Assembly: GCA_002633025.1 (NCBI GenBank)
Contig: NMRB01000305.1
Location: forward strand, 6,214-70,213
Direction: 5' to 3'
Origin: Notospermus geniculatus
Taxonomy: Eukaryota; Nemertea; Pilidiophora; Heteronemertea; Lineidae
Length of the DNA stretch: 64,000 nt
Part shown: positions 23,401 through 37,400 of the stretch, piece after piece
How the letters are laid out: the number at the start of each line of letters is the position of its first letter
Numbering within the stretch: the first letter of the stretch is position 1
Position numbers and translations under genes: made by a program
Notes under the pieces: model-generated
Told to the model about the DNA's origin: nothing
Seen by the model: only the letters and a program-made list of their open reading frames with translations
Database searches by the model: none

Positions 23401-25492
23401 AAATTCCTGTTGGGATTTGGGTGGAGTAGATAGTAACACTATTGGCACACATTGCATCCTTTTATGAAAAGGTTGATAACTAATCCTGTGAAATTTTTTC
23501 ACATAATTTCAGTGTCTTTTCCCCCCTGTCCATCAACTTCCATTCATGGGATAGATTTCTTTCTTTCATTACAGACCTACTTACCATTTTTCCACCAATG
23601 GGCAATAAAATTCTCACCAATCAACATTTGTGAAGAAACAAGTTTAATTTGTTTGCATTGGGGTCACCATCATGCACTGGTGTATAACAACAGGTCTTAT
23701 TTTAGGCTGGTCACCCAGATGCCCCTGTTTGGGTCTCATGCGTAAAAACTCAGCAGTTTATAGGCCTCTCTCGCCTTTGATCTTGGTTCATACAAAGTTG
23801 TCCTCCCAGAGTGATAGGTTATTGGTAAATCTGTGCAGGGTGCCTTTTGCGAGCCGTTTTCTCTGTCACTCATATCAATCGGTATATTCTTGGCCTATCT
23901 TTCTTACCCTGGGTCACACACTTGAATCTTGAGTGCCATTTTGAAAAGGGCCTAAGTGCCGTGACTTACAAGTACCCTAGTTGTTGACAGTGTGCCTTTA
24001 GACAAGCATTGAATTTAAAAGCTGCTAAAATCTGTAATGGGATAAGATCAGTTGGATAATAGTTCTAAAGTGGATTTGAATAGTTTCCAAGTTTTATACA
24101 CTTTCTAAGGCCAGTATACATACTGCGGACATGCCAGCTCCCCAACTACCATGTCCTCTGTTTGAGGGGAAAGGAAGACCAAGTGACGTTTAACACTGTC
24201 AATCTCTCAAAATCAAAGAAACATCATTCTTGTGGATTTCAGAACTTCTGCATCATCAAAATCTTATGAAATCTCTGAGAAATGTGGAAGTTGATCAGAC
24301 AGGATTCCGTAGTTCTTCTGATTGATTGTAGAGAGCAGCACTTTGCTCAACCGTACGTTGGGCCTTGCAGGGTCTGAGACAAAGACACCATTTGCCCAGG
24401 TCTAGCACTTTTCATCCCTGAATTCAAAGATGGAATAAAGAAATACCAGTATATCCGGGGATGAAGAAATGTCCAGGATTAAAAGTCCGGGTACAAAATG
24501 TCCTCTGACTGTTATGTCCAGTAAAGGCAACTTGGTGGCATGATCTAACACCATGACAGATGGACACCTGCTGATACCAATACAATCATTAGGCTATAAA
24601 TTGACTACCGTGCTGTCCAATCATGCATCAATAAACGACATAAGCCACCCAAATCTTTCCTGAGCAAAGGCACATCCCACTGTGTGCAGCAGTTGAAAGG
24701 ACCTGCGCCTCTGAGGGTCTGTGAATCTGAATACCGTGCAGTCATGTTTAAGAGAGAACAACAAGTTGCCGCGGAAACTGAGAGCTAATTTTGTTCACTT
24801 CTTTTGTATTATTGTTTGGGGACCGTTGGATGCATTTGTCCAGAATCTTGCTGGTGTCACAGCAGTGAAGGGTGGTCAGCTATCTTTCATTTTCATGCTG
24901 GTGCAAGACGTTTCAGTCGAAATGTGGCTGTCTCTGGGGGGTTTTCGAAGCAAATGTCCCGTTAGGTACTAAGGATGATACATCATTAGCAAAGTAGGGC
25001 AGGTTTTCAAGAAGATCTGGGTCAAACATTGGGTGTTGGTGTTGTCCATGTGATGAGTAATGTTGGTCAGTGGAGGACACTTTTTATTCTCCATGGTAGA
25101 ACCTCCCTTAATGGACACCCTGCGAGGACACCTCAAGGACACCTCAACAGAATCTAGTTCCCAGTTGATCAGTCTGTTCACTTTGACTTTTGACCTCTTG
25201 AGGACACCTCTCAACTACGGACAGCACCGGGCACTCCATACGTGCCCGCAATAGTGGGATTCCATTGTATTTGTCAGGGTATGACAGGATCAGCTCTTAT
25301 ATAAGAAAATATCTCGCTCAACAAGTTTCTTTTTAATTTCCAGATTGACCCAAATGGACGAGCAGCACAGGAGGGGAGTTTAAGGGTTGGTGACCTTATA
25401 CTCTTTGTAAATGATGTGCCATGCGACTCTAGAGCAGAAGCAATCGAACATGTCAGGACTTCATTCCAAACGTTGTCCATAACTGTCCAAAG
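20401..25492 (+). CDS. SHROOM: Shroom PDZ domain exons 1 and 2
   Basis: Exon 20401-20526 encodes IIDVVLHGGSPWGLSLKGG, with the carboxylate-binding loop WGLSLKGG, and ends ALVISK. Exon 25344-25492 encodes IDPNGRAAQEGSLRVGDLIL and ends QTLSITVQR in phase 2 (AG|N). The intron falls inside the PDZ fold, between the second and third strands. Exon 2 can splice either to exon 36966 or to the terminal exon at 33582; both acceptors supply the base needed to finish the split codon. Confidence 0.93.
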
Positions 25493-28400
25493 GTGAGTGC
25501 ATGCCTGGTCTGACTCTGAAACACAAATTTCATTGCTTTGCCCACCGCCGAAGTATTAGTACATTGCACAATTGACCTACCTTTATCCGGGTACGTCACG
25601 CGGAAGGTACGCTTCAGTTCATTACGTATGGTACATGACGGCGCGCGCCGTCCATGGATAATACGAGGACGGTACGGCATGATGACAGCATGTGGTACAC
25701 AGATGGTGTGCGGTGCGGAAGGGAGGTCAATTGTGCAACATACTGTAGAAGGGTCCTTGCACCCTGATATCACAGGTGAACTAAAAAAAATGAAATGGGT
25801 GAATGTTGGCTATTGCAGGGAATGCAGAGCTTTGACGACTTAATTGTGCAACCCCAAAGGAACGATTGGAATGCTGAGAGCACTGTTTTCGGAAGTGCAT
25901 ATACTTGTTCATCCCTCAAAATAGCAGCCGATAGGCAGGATATGCAATATGTAGTCAAACAGACCAAGTGGTTATCTAATCGCTCAAAAATTGGTGACCT
26001 ATGCCCTGGAATCGCTCTGAGTATGAGTCATAGTGATTAAAATGGAGGTTTACAGTAGTTTTTTTTCTCGTGAAAGACAGAGCTGCAGGTCACGATTTTC
26101 ACAACTCGTGAGTAGTTATCCATGACTGGACATGTTTTCCTGATGAAATGAGGAATAATCCGGGGACCAGCATTGCCCGCATATGTTTGAGTCTCGTTGA
26201 ATCTGCCGTTGTAGTTTTTTTGCGTTGAATATCTCCACAAGGTTTCAGGGCATCTTCAAATCTGAACGACTGCATTAAAATCAAATAAAAATGTATTTGA
26301 TAAATCGCTGTGGGAATTGTTGACCCAGATATTTCTTTGTCTGAGCATCAGGCGAGATTCTGTGATTCTCGGAATGCGGAAAGGCCAGATCTTTTCCCCT
26401 TTGGTCTCATGTCAATTCTGTGGGTTGAGAATTCTGAAGAATTTTTTCACAGGAATGTCCTCTCTCTTTGATAAATGGACTATGGAACATGGACTGTAGA
26501 ATATCGTCCTGAGTGCCTGTAAAGCTCCTTTTCTGTAGCACCATCTATCAACACGGAGGCCGGGACCACCATCTTCGATAATCGAAGGGCAATCTGCTCA
26601 CCACTGCGTTACATTGCACATCACCCTTCGAGAAATAGACCGGTCCGCGGCGTATCTTGGCACGATGCCAACTTTAACGGTCGACCAATCATATTGCACT
26701 TTATATTGGGTCTTTGGCTACCACTATTTGTACCACGAGGAAATTTTACAACACCGGGTCTGATTGGCCTCCTCTTCAAGAGGCAGCGGATACGCCGCGG
26801 ACTGGTCTATTTCTCGAAGGGTGATGTGCGATGTAACGCAGTGGTGAGCAGATCGCCCTTCGATTATCGAAGATGGGGACCACAGGAGAATTAGGCACGT
26901 CTTGCTGGAGTGAGATTATGAGATGGCCCCGTTAGCCAGAAGGGGAAATATTGAAATTAGTCTTCATGAATTACAATGTTTGTTTAACCTTATTGTTTTG
27001 TGTTTTGGGACATTTGGTGTTGGATTGAAGCTCTGAGGATAATGCCTCACTGAATATTATACCGCTGTCAGAGCGACCTGAACTGGATCACTAGGATAGT
27101 AAGCCTACGACTGTCAAAGTGGCCTGGTTGAGGACACAGCCATGGCCATTGGCATGTCTCGGGATGAGCAGATTCAATCTCTGATTGTGGTTTCCATGGC
27201 ATTTTGATGAAGAGGGTACCGTATTAAACTAGGTCTTTGACCGCACAGGTTTTTTTCCAACTCCTCACCCACCTCCATTTCATACTCACCACAAACCAAT
27301 GACCTATTCCAAAGGGATCTATTCAACAGGTTGGTTTAGTTTCAAGCAAGACCACAAGATGGAAGCACTGTTGATTTAGTTCAGAAAGTTCTCCGCATGT
27401 CATCACCGGGGTCATCAATGATGGAGACTCAATTTGAAGCAAAACCCAATAACCTTGCAAAATGTGTTACACCTGTGTGGCCTTCCCTGCTACCCCCCCC
27501 CCCCAATCAATTTCCAACCCATGAAATAAGGCACCCGACTGTGTCTGAAGTTCACTTGATCTTGGCGTAAGTCAGTTGAAAAAATCCGTCTTGTATGACT
27601 TATCCTTGCTGCTGTATTGTGTTGCAATCTTTTCTCTCCATTATTTTGACCGGGGCTGAAGTGAAATCAAGTCCCTTTGTCACATGTTCAAAAACATGAT
27701 CACAAACTGGTATGGTACTTGTCTACATTTTTCTCTGTGACCATTGTGCTGAGCACCTGGGTGCGGCTTTGCTTGTGGTGTTTGGAGGTCTGCTGCAAAG
27801 CTGTTGAATATTGTTGATCAATTTCCATTCCAAAGACTCACTTTTCCATTCTGATTGGCTACCTGTTAGACCACATAGTGGTGTGGTCCCTTTCCCCAAT
27901 GCACTGTTGCAGATGCCGCCACTCTGCCAGGTAGGTTCCCCTCTATGACCACTTGGTGAGGTGTCACAGCTTACGAATGGTTTGAGACCTAAGTCAACCT
28001 TAACGTTAAGGTCAAAAATACGACCCATAATCTTTATCATACCTCCATGACCAAGCTTACCAAATTCACTCAGCCTCCATCACATTGGCACACGAACCTG
28101 CGACCTCTTGGATATAATACATTATACATGCACTACACCAACTCTTTCCTGACTAATCATATCATCAGGTGGTTGGCACAGACCTAAATTAATCTACGGT
28201 ATTTTATATGATAATTAATGGGGCATGACTTGCTCGTGGGTTGATAGGTGTAGCAGTTGTAAAATCGAATGAGTAGGTGTTCTTTTCATATTCATGACTT
28301 TGCCTCGATGACACGGTGCATGATCACACTTGCATTACGTTGCCCACCTGAGTATTTTCATAACAAATCGAATAAAAAACCTCCATTTTATTGGACACGG

Positions 28401-31400
28401 TTTATCTGTCTACAAATGCATATTTCTGTCCTATTATATCTACACATTCCAGATGTATGCCTCACGCAAGCATGCGTTCAGTGGGACTTGGGCTCGCACA
28501 GCGTGTCTGGTTGAATGAGCCCATTGTTCAGTTTGTAAATCTCCCTATAATGCCAGCCATTGAGGGCCAGTGTTGACTGAGTGGCACACAGCGTTGGTCA
28601 CAGCTGTGTCAGAGTAGGAAGATAGAATCTCAAGGTGTGGTGCGAGATTTCCTAACGTTGGATACGAGTCGATGATTCATTGTATCAGAGTTTCGAGTTC
28701 GTAATCATTCACGACAATCACCGATCACTCCACGAGCCTCACTTCAGATGAAGAAATCAATAATGATCGTGGACTACCGATTGTTAATGCAGGAGCCATG
28801 ATGTTTTACCTGTGGCTCTCTAGATGATTACAACGGTAGGTTATGTAGGTAGGGACAGTCATTTGGTTTTGTAGTGCTTTCAGGGCAGGGTCTTGGAGCT
28901 TCATCACTCTGGCAGGCAAGAGTGACGTTTCCCACATGTGTACCATATCGAAAAAGGTAGTGTTTATTGATTGGGAAAAGTGTCACAGTAAGTTGTATCG
29001 AGCTCCATGGTTGTCTAATCACATACGGGCGTACATTGATGTGTTGTCTACACTGGGGTACAGGGTGCACCCTGAATTCTGTTCCAGGTCCCAGGCTCGG
29101 TCCTAAAGGTTTGTTGGTCCTTACCCTCAAACCCCTGTTGGTGTGTCCCATCATTTTGGCCCATTTCATCAAAACACAAAGGGGTATTGGCGGAGGTGGC
29201 GCGTGTTTTTTGCCTGGGCACTGATGTTATGGGACTCATACAGTGATAGAGGACTGGTGAAATATGCTGTAGGGGACTGGTAGAGGACTTGTGAAATGCC
29301 ATGGGGATCGGTAGAGGACTTGTGAAATGCTGTGGGGACCAGTAGGCCTACAGGACTTGTGAAATGCTGTAAGTGACTGATAAAGGACTTGTTAAATGCT
29401 GTGGATCAGTAGAGGACTTGTGAAATGTTGTGGGGGACTGGTAGGGCCTAGAGGACTAGTGATATGCTGTTGGTGACCAGTAGAGGATAGTTGTTTCCAT
29501 ATTTGTGTCGGGTATGGGCATACTAATGTCAAATATGACGTCATGTGAAGACTGCATCTTTGTCTTCGCGCCCTGAGACCACTCTGGGTAGTACACCAAT
29601 AATGTTTATGCCATGCTCCTGATCTGGAGGACATTTTCCACTTGTAAGGCACACATCTTGGTCATCAGGTCATTAGTGCCATTGCACTGTTATTTTTCTA
29701 TCATGACAAAAATGCAAATACCTCATGTGTGGGAAGAAGACCAATAATCCTCTGGGAAATGCTTTCACGACTTTTTTTAACACTCGACATTTTGCCAATC
29801 CACTGTTGAAAATGGTTCATAAAAAATGTCTTTATAATGAGTGACACTGTCTGTATTGAACAAGAAAATCATCCATTATTCATGATGTCTTATGGGGAGG
29901 ATTATCAAACTTGGGATAAGATAGCCTCAAATATTTTGATGAATTATTTTAGAAAAGATGCACACTTACATCTGATCATTTTCCTTGTGTGAAGTGCATG
30001 TGGGCCTGATTGCAAACCAGTCAGGTCGCTGAATTGTTGAACAAATATATCTTAGAGTGAATACATTGTGATCAAATATCAAAATTTACTTAGCCATTTA
30101 TTCCATGTTTTGTATCATATCATGTGTGAGTGAACTATCATGATACATGTACATGCTACACTTGTTGCAATTGAAACTGCAATTTATTGAATGACGTCTG
30201 ACCCATGAAAATTTATCGCTTAACTTTACATTATCAATATCATAAAACATTCTCATAGATGCAACACTGTTGCGGGATAGTGAATTGAAGCAGGCCTACA
30301 TCATTCTGTGCCCATGAACAGACAGATCATAACGTGGTGCTGATTTAAAATATAATGTCTTTGTCGAGATTCTAACCTGCCAAGTGCAGTGTAAGCTGGG
30401 TGCCATGAAAAAGAAAACCTGCCACGCTAACCACTCTACCATCGAGGCTGCTCGAAATTGGTGGCGTCGCTGAAAATAGCTGTAACCTGTGTCCTGTCAT
30501 GACCCTCCAGTCCAGATAACTGGGGGTATAGCCTAACTGCAAAATTTCCCTCTGTCCTACATGGTTTTCTTCAGTAAGTTCAATACAATGCATGACTGAA
30601 AAACAACCAGAAAAGTCCACATGACAGACATTTCTGCATTCCATCTCTACTTCAATTGTCATCTCTTGTGGAAAAAATGGTGAATTTCTCCCATTGTTTT
30701 GAACAAAATGTGCGGAATTCTGTTCACAATATGGTGGGAATGTTTGCAAATGTTTTCCCTGGCCCATGCTGTGAATCTAATTGCTTGCTGATAATCATGC
30801 AGAGATATTGGTTGAACATAGCATTGTGACTTTTTGTGAGAGTCTCTTGTACATGAATGCCACAAAAAAGTGGTTGCCACTGACAAAATTTTGCCAATTT
30901 TCGGTCATCTTTGTGCAAATTCCAGGCATTCATAAAGCATTCGACAATGATTATCATGGTAATCGCTTCAGTTGCTGTCCAGCGGTGCCTTTGATGTCAA
31001 ACTCTTGATCATCCCTGAGGGAAAAACAATACAGAATAAACAATACCTGCATCATGATCAAAGGGAATCTAAAACATGCGGGTTGCCAACCTCAGTGTGC
31101 GTGATCATTCCCCTTAAATTCATTATTTGGTCAGGTCTGTTGCTCGTGGGTGTTTGGAGTCCCTCTGCTTATGAAAACAGATTTTGCTACAGATTATGAC
31201 ACATGACAAAATATCCAGGAAATGATTGAAAAATTTGTGGCTAATCAACTGTAGAAACATTCCTTTGATGTCCTCCTTTGCACTTATTGGTTTTTTCCAA
31301 AAAAAGCTTTATCAAAGAAGATAGTGCTGTTGGGAAAAAGTTCTGGAAGATAAATTGATGTTCTTCGAGTCAAAACTGCTGATGTTGATTCTGAAGTCGC

Positions 31401-34400
31401 AATGGAAGTTTTGCTTGTATCTGTTCCATTTTGATACAACCTATATGTATTTTCTTGAGGATAAATTTTTCTAACACAGTGGCCCTTCTATTTGGACTGC
31501 ACCTTGTCCTGTTCACAACACAAGTGTCATCGTGCCCCCTCAGACACTTCCTGTCTCCGATAGTTACAGCAGCATCCTTGCCGCATCCTCATCAATCTTT
31601 AGTGAAGGGTCATCAACTCTGTGGTTGAAAATGGCCTGCAACCCGTACATCATTTGGAAAGTTTCTTCAAGAAACGCAGGACAAATGCCTTGCATGTGGA
31701 TGGTGAAACGGCCTCTTATCTCCAATGGCTGCCAGTGATGGCATAAAGGGTCATTTCACTGGGTTCTTTGTCCATGATTTGTCTCCTGTTGTCCTTTTCA
31801 GAGTGATTTCTCAGGTCCTTATCTTTCGATTTGTCACCATGGCGACCCTCTTTGACCTGTTCAGCCATCTTGAAGGACAAAAGTGTTGTGTTCAAAACCC
31901 AAAGATGTTGTTCTCGGACCTTCAAGTGTTGCTAATGTTGCTAAAAATGGAGATGCAGTTAAGGAACTGTTACTTGCTTTGTTCACAGTTTAAGCAGATT
32001 TTCAATTCTTTGTTGAGGTACAGGCAATGGCATGTTAAGCTTTTGCTCCTTAGTTTGCAAAAATTATCAGAATGTCGTCAGAAATCGCGACAACATAACT
32101 TTCATAAAATCTAGCCTTTTCACTTGTTGGGATCGAAGCTCACTATCTCTCACACATCAGAATGTCAATAGATGGATCAGTGCAAAACAATTACAGATAA
32201 AGATGATATTTTACAATATCTTGAACAAGCGCTGACCCATTACGATAACAGAGAAATATCTCTGACAAGCGGTGAAGCTACACTTGTCCTTCTTGACAGA
32301 TATTTGCGATATTACCATCAGTGTCACAAAATTGTCAGAATGGAACTTCAGAACTGTGAAGACATTCTCGGCTTTTGTCCCAAATCGTGTTTTCTAATGA
32401 GCCACTTTTGGACTGTAAGTTCTATTCAGTGGCGCTTTTGGGTTCATCACATCAGGTCATCATGAACAACTGAGTCCTGCTGTGATAATGTCAAATGGGG
32501 CGAGTAGAACCTTTGAGCTTTTTTCTATGGCCTGAATTAGAACTACATGTACATGTAAATGGAACATCACTTGATTGAACACACCTGCATTGGTGTCTGC
32601 ATCTTAAAAATGAAAGTCATCAAGCTGAGAAATTGTCATGTCTCGATCATTATCAAAAATTCATAAACGGGCCAATTTATTTGGCACTGCAGACTTCTTT
32701 TTTTGCACGTGCATATTTTGCCAGTCCTACTGTGTTATTATCCCATGAAAAAAACACCCATTTGGATTGAAATTATGTATTCTGTCAATCATTTCTTGAA
32801 GATGGTTAAATCAGACTTAAGCTTATCCAGATCATCATAAGGTGTCCCCATGGGCAATGTCTAGAAAATATTGACATCAACAGATTGTGCTTGCTTATCG
32901 ATCTCATGATGTACATTCATGTTCATTTACTTCAATGGAAAGTGGTTACAGGACTTCATTGCTTACGGACTCGACTGAAGGTCATAAAACTGTATGCCCG
33001 GCCTGACCTCACAGGCCAAGACGAATTTCCTTTAGGGCCTAATGGTTGGTGCTTTGGCCTCTGACATGTCTGAGCTGGANGCCTGCCTAAAGGAAAGCCT
33101 AAAGAAGACAGACAACAGCCCATTATGAGGTTGACGACTGCTACCAAGGTGGGTCTGATAAAATACCGGCTTGATAGTATAGTTGACCAGGTGTGATAGA
33201 ATCTAATGCCCCTCGTCTTTCTGATGTCCACATGCATTGTTTGTCACAGGATTGATGGTCGTGGTCTCTCAGGAGTGCAATTCAATGGTGCCGCTTAATT
33301 CGTAAATGTACATTGTATTGTTCTGGAACATCCATATCGGGGACATTAGATTCTATTACGCCGGCCTACAGTACACTGGCGACAGAGTTGGGCTAGGCCT
33401 AGCAACAGCAACCTTTGTCCAAGACAGACATGTTTAATAGACTCAGGTCATTTTACTCGGCTAGGCCTACATGTATGTACATGTATGTATGTATGTTCTT
33501 AAAAGAGACGATGATTGGGCTCGTACCAATCATGTGGTGACCAATTGAATCTATTATTCAATATCCTTATTTCTTTTGCAGCCCTTCTTCACTTGCCTTC
33601 TTGAAGAAAAGTTCGTCCATAGATGAAGATAATGACAATGGGAATCAACTGACAAAATTCAACTGTTCTCTGCTAGACATTCTCCATGTATAATACCGAT
33701 CAACGCTGTATTATTCTAATGTTCTCTGTAACTGATTCTCCGTGTAAATATTGATCTCAATAAAATTATGTGTAAATAACAATATTTCAGTGTGTACTTT
33801 TTAGTCAAAATAGCAATAAATCCACCTATATATCTAATATATATATGAAATGAAAATAAATATGAATATATCATATATGTAGCATGATGGCCATTATATA
33901 TATATTATATATACACTGCATATATAATATATATACAACCACGGATATCCAGAAGGTGTCTAGCATTTTATATATCCGATTAATATATATTGATGTATAT
34001 ATATTATATATGTGATATATGTATAATATATATGTGGCACATTTCCCTGTGTACAATTCTTGATTTACTTAGTCAAGAACGTCAGACAAGAGTGTAAACA
34101 GGAAGCAGGAAGAATTTCGGCAAATATATAAAACCCGGGGAGAGAATTTTCACCAGGCCAGTTCAATTCAAACTTTCCATTGGAAATTACCATCGAGATC
34201 ATAATACTTTGTCTGTTGATAAATAGTTGGTCTCTCGGTCCATAGATGGGGTTGTCAAAAGTATGGCATTCAATGCCATCATTGGTGCAGGGCTTGTTCA
34301 GGAAGTATGGACGTGAAGACAGACGCCAGTTTCCAAGGTAACTATTTTGTGCTAATTGAGCGACAGATAGTATCATTGTCGATCACTGTCCTTGAGTCTC

Positions 34401-37400
34401 ATCACGGATTTGGATCAATGTTTTGATCAGGTAGGATATTGAACTTGGTTCAGATAATATGCTTTAGGCCTATGTCGGTGTTCGGCAGAAGACAAAGTCA
34501 GTAGGCCTATTAAACTGGTGCACCTGTTTGGCAGGTGGTGATTGGTGAGCCTGACAGATTTTAACCCTTTGCCCTTGACGGCTTGAGACTTTCTTTCACT
34601 GAATGGTGTGGGAGCTCTGGCTCTGTTGGTCTGTCTTGTGAGTTTTCTCATGTGAGTTGGCTCTCAATGCAATTCACCATTGTTGGTTTCCAAATGTTCA
34701 CCGAGACCATGACACAAACAACATCCCATAGTTTTAAAGGAGCACGGTATTGCCACTTTTTCTCGACAGCCGGCGCCACTGTGCCGCTCTCCAACGCAGG
34801 AACCAACGACGTATTGGCGAGTTGACCCGATTTCCTCCGTATACTTTGTAATGCATTTCTGTAGTTCGTATTACTGCCGCTAGGTGGCTCCCTCTACGTC
34901 GGCAGTCAAATAACGCATTTGAGATCCAATACCGTGCTCCTTTAATGTTTGAGTTTTGCATTGAGAACCAACTTGTTTGAGAAAACTTTCACATGGAGAC
35001 GCAATTTTGTTCATTGCTCCAAAATTTACCAGAAATTGAACCCATAACTTTGGAGGTGACAATCAAGTATTACTATACCCTTCTGAGAGCATTGTGCTCA
35101 AAAACAGTATCGTTTGCGTATAGGCAAATTGATTTTCTTATTATACCATTCAAAATGATGAAAAGGGGAATATTCAGCCAATCCATTGTGCATTGTTTGT
35201 GTCGAGAGGGTGCCACAACTACAACAGACAAGCTGGTGTTGGTATATGAAACCATGGTCGAACACTACATATGCAAACTAAATCAATATTTCAATCGCTA
35301 GGCTTTTAGTACGGAATACGGCATAGACCTACATATATTTTCAATGGGATTGAGGCCAAGTTTTGAAAATTTCTTGTTTTTAATCTTAAACTTGCAAACA
35401 TTTTGATCGGTTGATTGGCTTTTGTCCGCAGGCCTGATTAAAAGCATCTCTCCACGTAGAGTTTTCTCGAAAAGGTTTGCTCTCTATGGGCAACCCAGCC
35501 GTAGAAAACTACAGGCAGCCTTTTGTGTCACAGTCTTAGCACAAGTCCTACAGAAACTAATGTTATGGTGAAATGCCCACTAGGAGCCTACTTGCTTTAA
35601 AGATAATGTATCACGACTTCATTGTTTACATTCAATGTTTGTAAACATGGATGTTTACATTATGTTATTTTGGACTTTTGGGGCATGCAAAGACAAAGAA
35701 AGCCTGGACATAAACAAACAAAATGTAAATAAACAATGAATTTCGTGGCCCACGAAAATATCCGTGATACATTATCTTTAAAAAACTGTCATATGCCTTA
35801 TTCCCTGGTGGCCAAAAATGAACTGAACAAACTCCTTGTCACATTGTATGTGGCCAAGAAACTGTCTTACTGTGACAATACTCGTTAGTTGATCAGAGTA
35901 CAAGATTTCATTGAAGTTGTTTCCACTCACAGAGGTGGATAATCTGCTTCAGATGATGAGAGTTACAACCATTCGTCTATATTATTGAACAGTGATGTTC
36001 AGTGATAAAAGAATTATTGAATTATCAGATATTTTCCATGAAATCTGTCATTTCAATATTCAGCATCAAGATTCCTAGAACCCAATCGAACATGTCAATA
36101 GTGGAAAAGTGACATAAGGCGTTACCATGGAATTCAAAGGAATCCATATTCAGGGCTCTATTTTTTTCGGTTGAGGGGTTCCTAGAAATCTCAAATGGGG
36201 CAGCTGCAATTTTGGACAATAATGATTAGAATTCAGGTATATTCGTAATTGTGCATAAATGGTGCACGTGATGTTGGAATGTTAGGAATGCAGCAGGATA
36301 TTTGCCCTCGGATGAGCAGCTGGTTGCATGGAGAAATTATGGGGTTCCAATACTGATGACAGATGGAGACGTGGTTATTTGAGAGCTATGAGTTTCATTT
36401 GGTAATCTAGGATGGGTAACTAATTCACTTAGATGTCGAAGTTTGGATCCAGCTCTGCCTGTAGCATGCAGGCTGAATGTTGCCCAATACTTCTCTTTGC
36501 TTGTCATAGTCAAATTGGTAAGATTGGACAAAACACCGCTGAGTTCTTGAACTGGACGACCCTGAAAATCCAGGGTAGGCTATATCTGCCATGATGTTAA
36601 GACCCTTGTTTTCAGCGTTGACTATTACGCAACTTCCAGTTCTATGTGTGATATAGAACTGGAGTCACATAACTTTGGTCAGCATTTGACACATTCAGTT
36701 GCGTCATCATTAATGCATCCATTTCTGGTTTTATTTGCATTCTGTAGGCAGGAAGGTAGCAGGGCGCATCAGGAATGAGCATCCTGAGAACATCAGGGCT
36801 TCTTGATGCTTGCTCCCTTCATCACAAACAAGGCGCGAACATTAACAATCACTTCAGGATGGAAATGAATGAAACGCCCTGTGTTAGGCATAGTCTGATA
36901 CGTCCTTAGGTTCATTCTTATATCAAGTATTTGATCGATTCATCTGGATTTCTTCTCTTTTTCAGAGGTGGCATTGACCAGAATACAACACCACGTACGA
37001 CACTCTTCCTAAAGCGGTTCCGTGAATTCAGGGAAAAAGAGGCTGTGAAGTTAGAGAATCAAAAGAAAGATGGCACTACCCGTCATTACGAAGATCGTTT
37101 ACCATCACCGCCACCACCATATGATGACCAGGAGATAGATTTTTATGCTGACAATCAGAACAGGTATGCAACTTCACAGCCTCTAGCAGGGGTATTTGGG
37201 GGGGGGCAACTTTTACTAATAGATTATATTAAAGAAATGGTGCCCACGCTGAAAACACTCAAAATCATGGTAAAAAACAAAACTTTTGTGGCATAGGGGT
37301 GCCTACCGCATGATGCTTGCACCCCTCCCAAATGTGCGCCCCCTAAATTCGCATCCGTCTAAAGAAAGAACAATGATACTAGTTAGTAGTATCACACAAT

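Larger units (their letters stand above)
25493..36965 (+). other. Shroom intron 2, with repeats and an alternative terminal exon
   Basis: 11.5 kb. Apart from the terminal exon at 33582-33693 and the repeat elements listed separately, I found no coding sequence on either strand. A weak tRNA-like pair of boxes lies on the minus strand at about 30360-30450 and another at about 28090-28150. A single N at 33080 marks a probable contig join and sits inside a local palindrome. Confidence 0.6.

Noticed and set aside
31725-32114. Plus-strand open frame of 129 codons in Shroom intron 2
   Set aside because: No similarity that I recognise, low-complexity leucine-rich composition, and no supporting neighbour exons.
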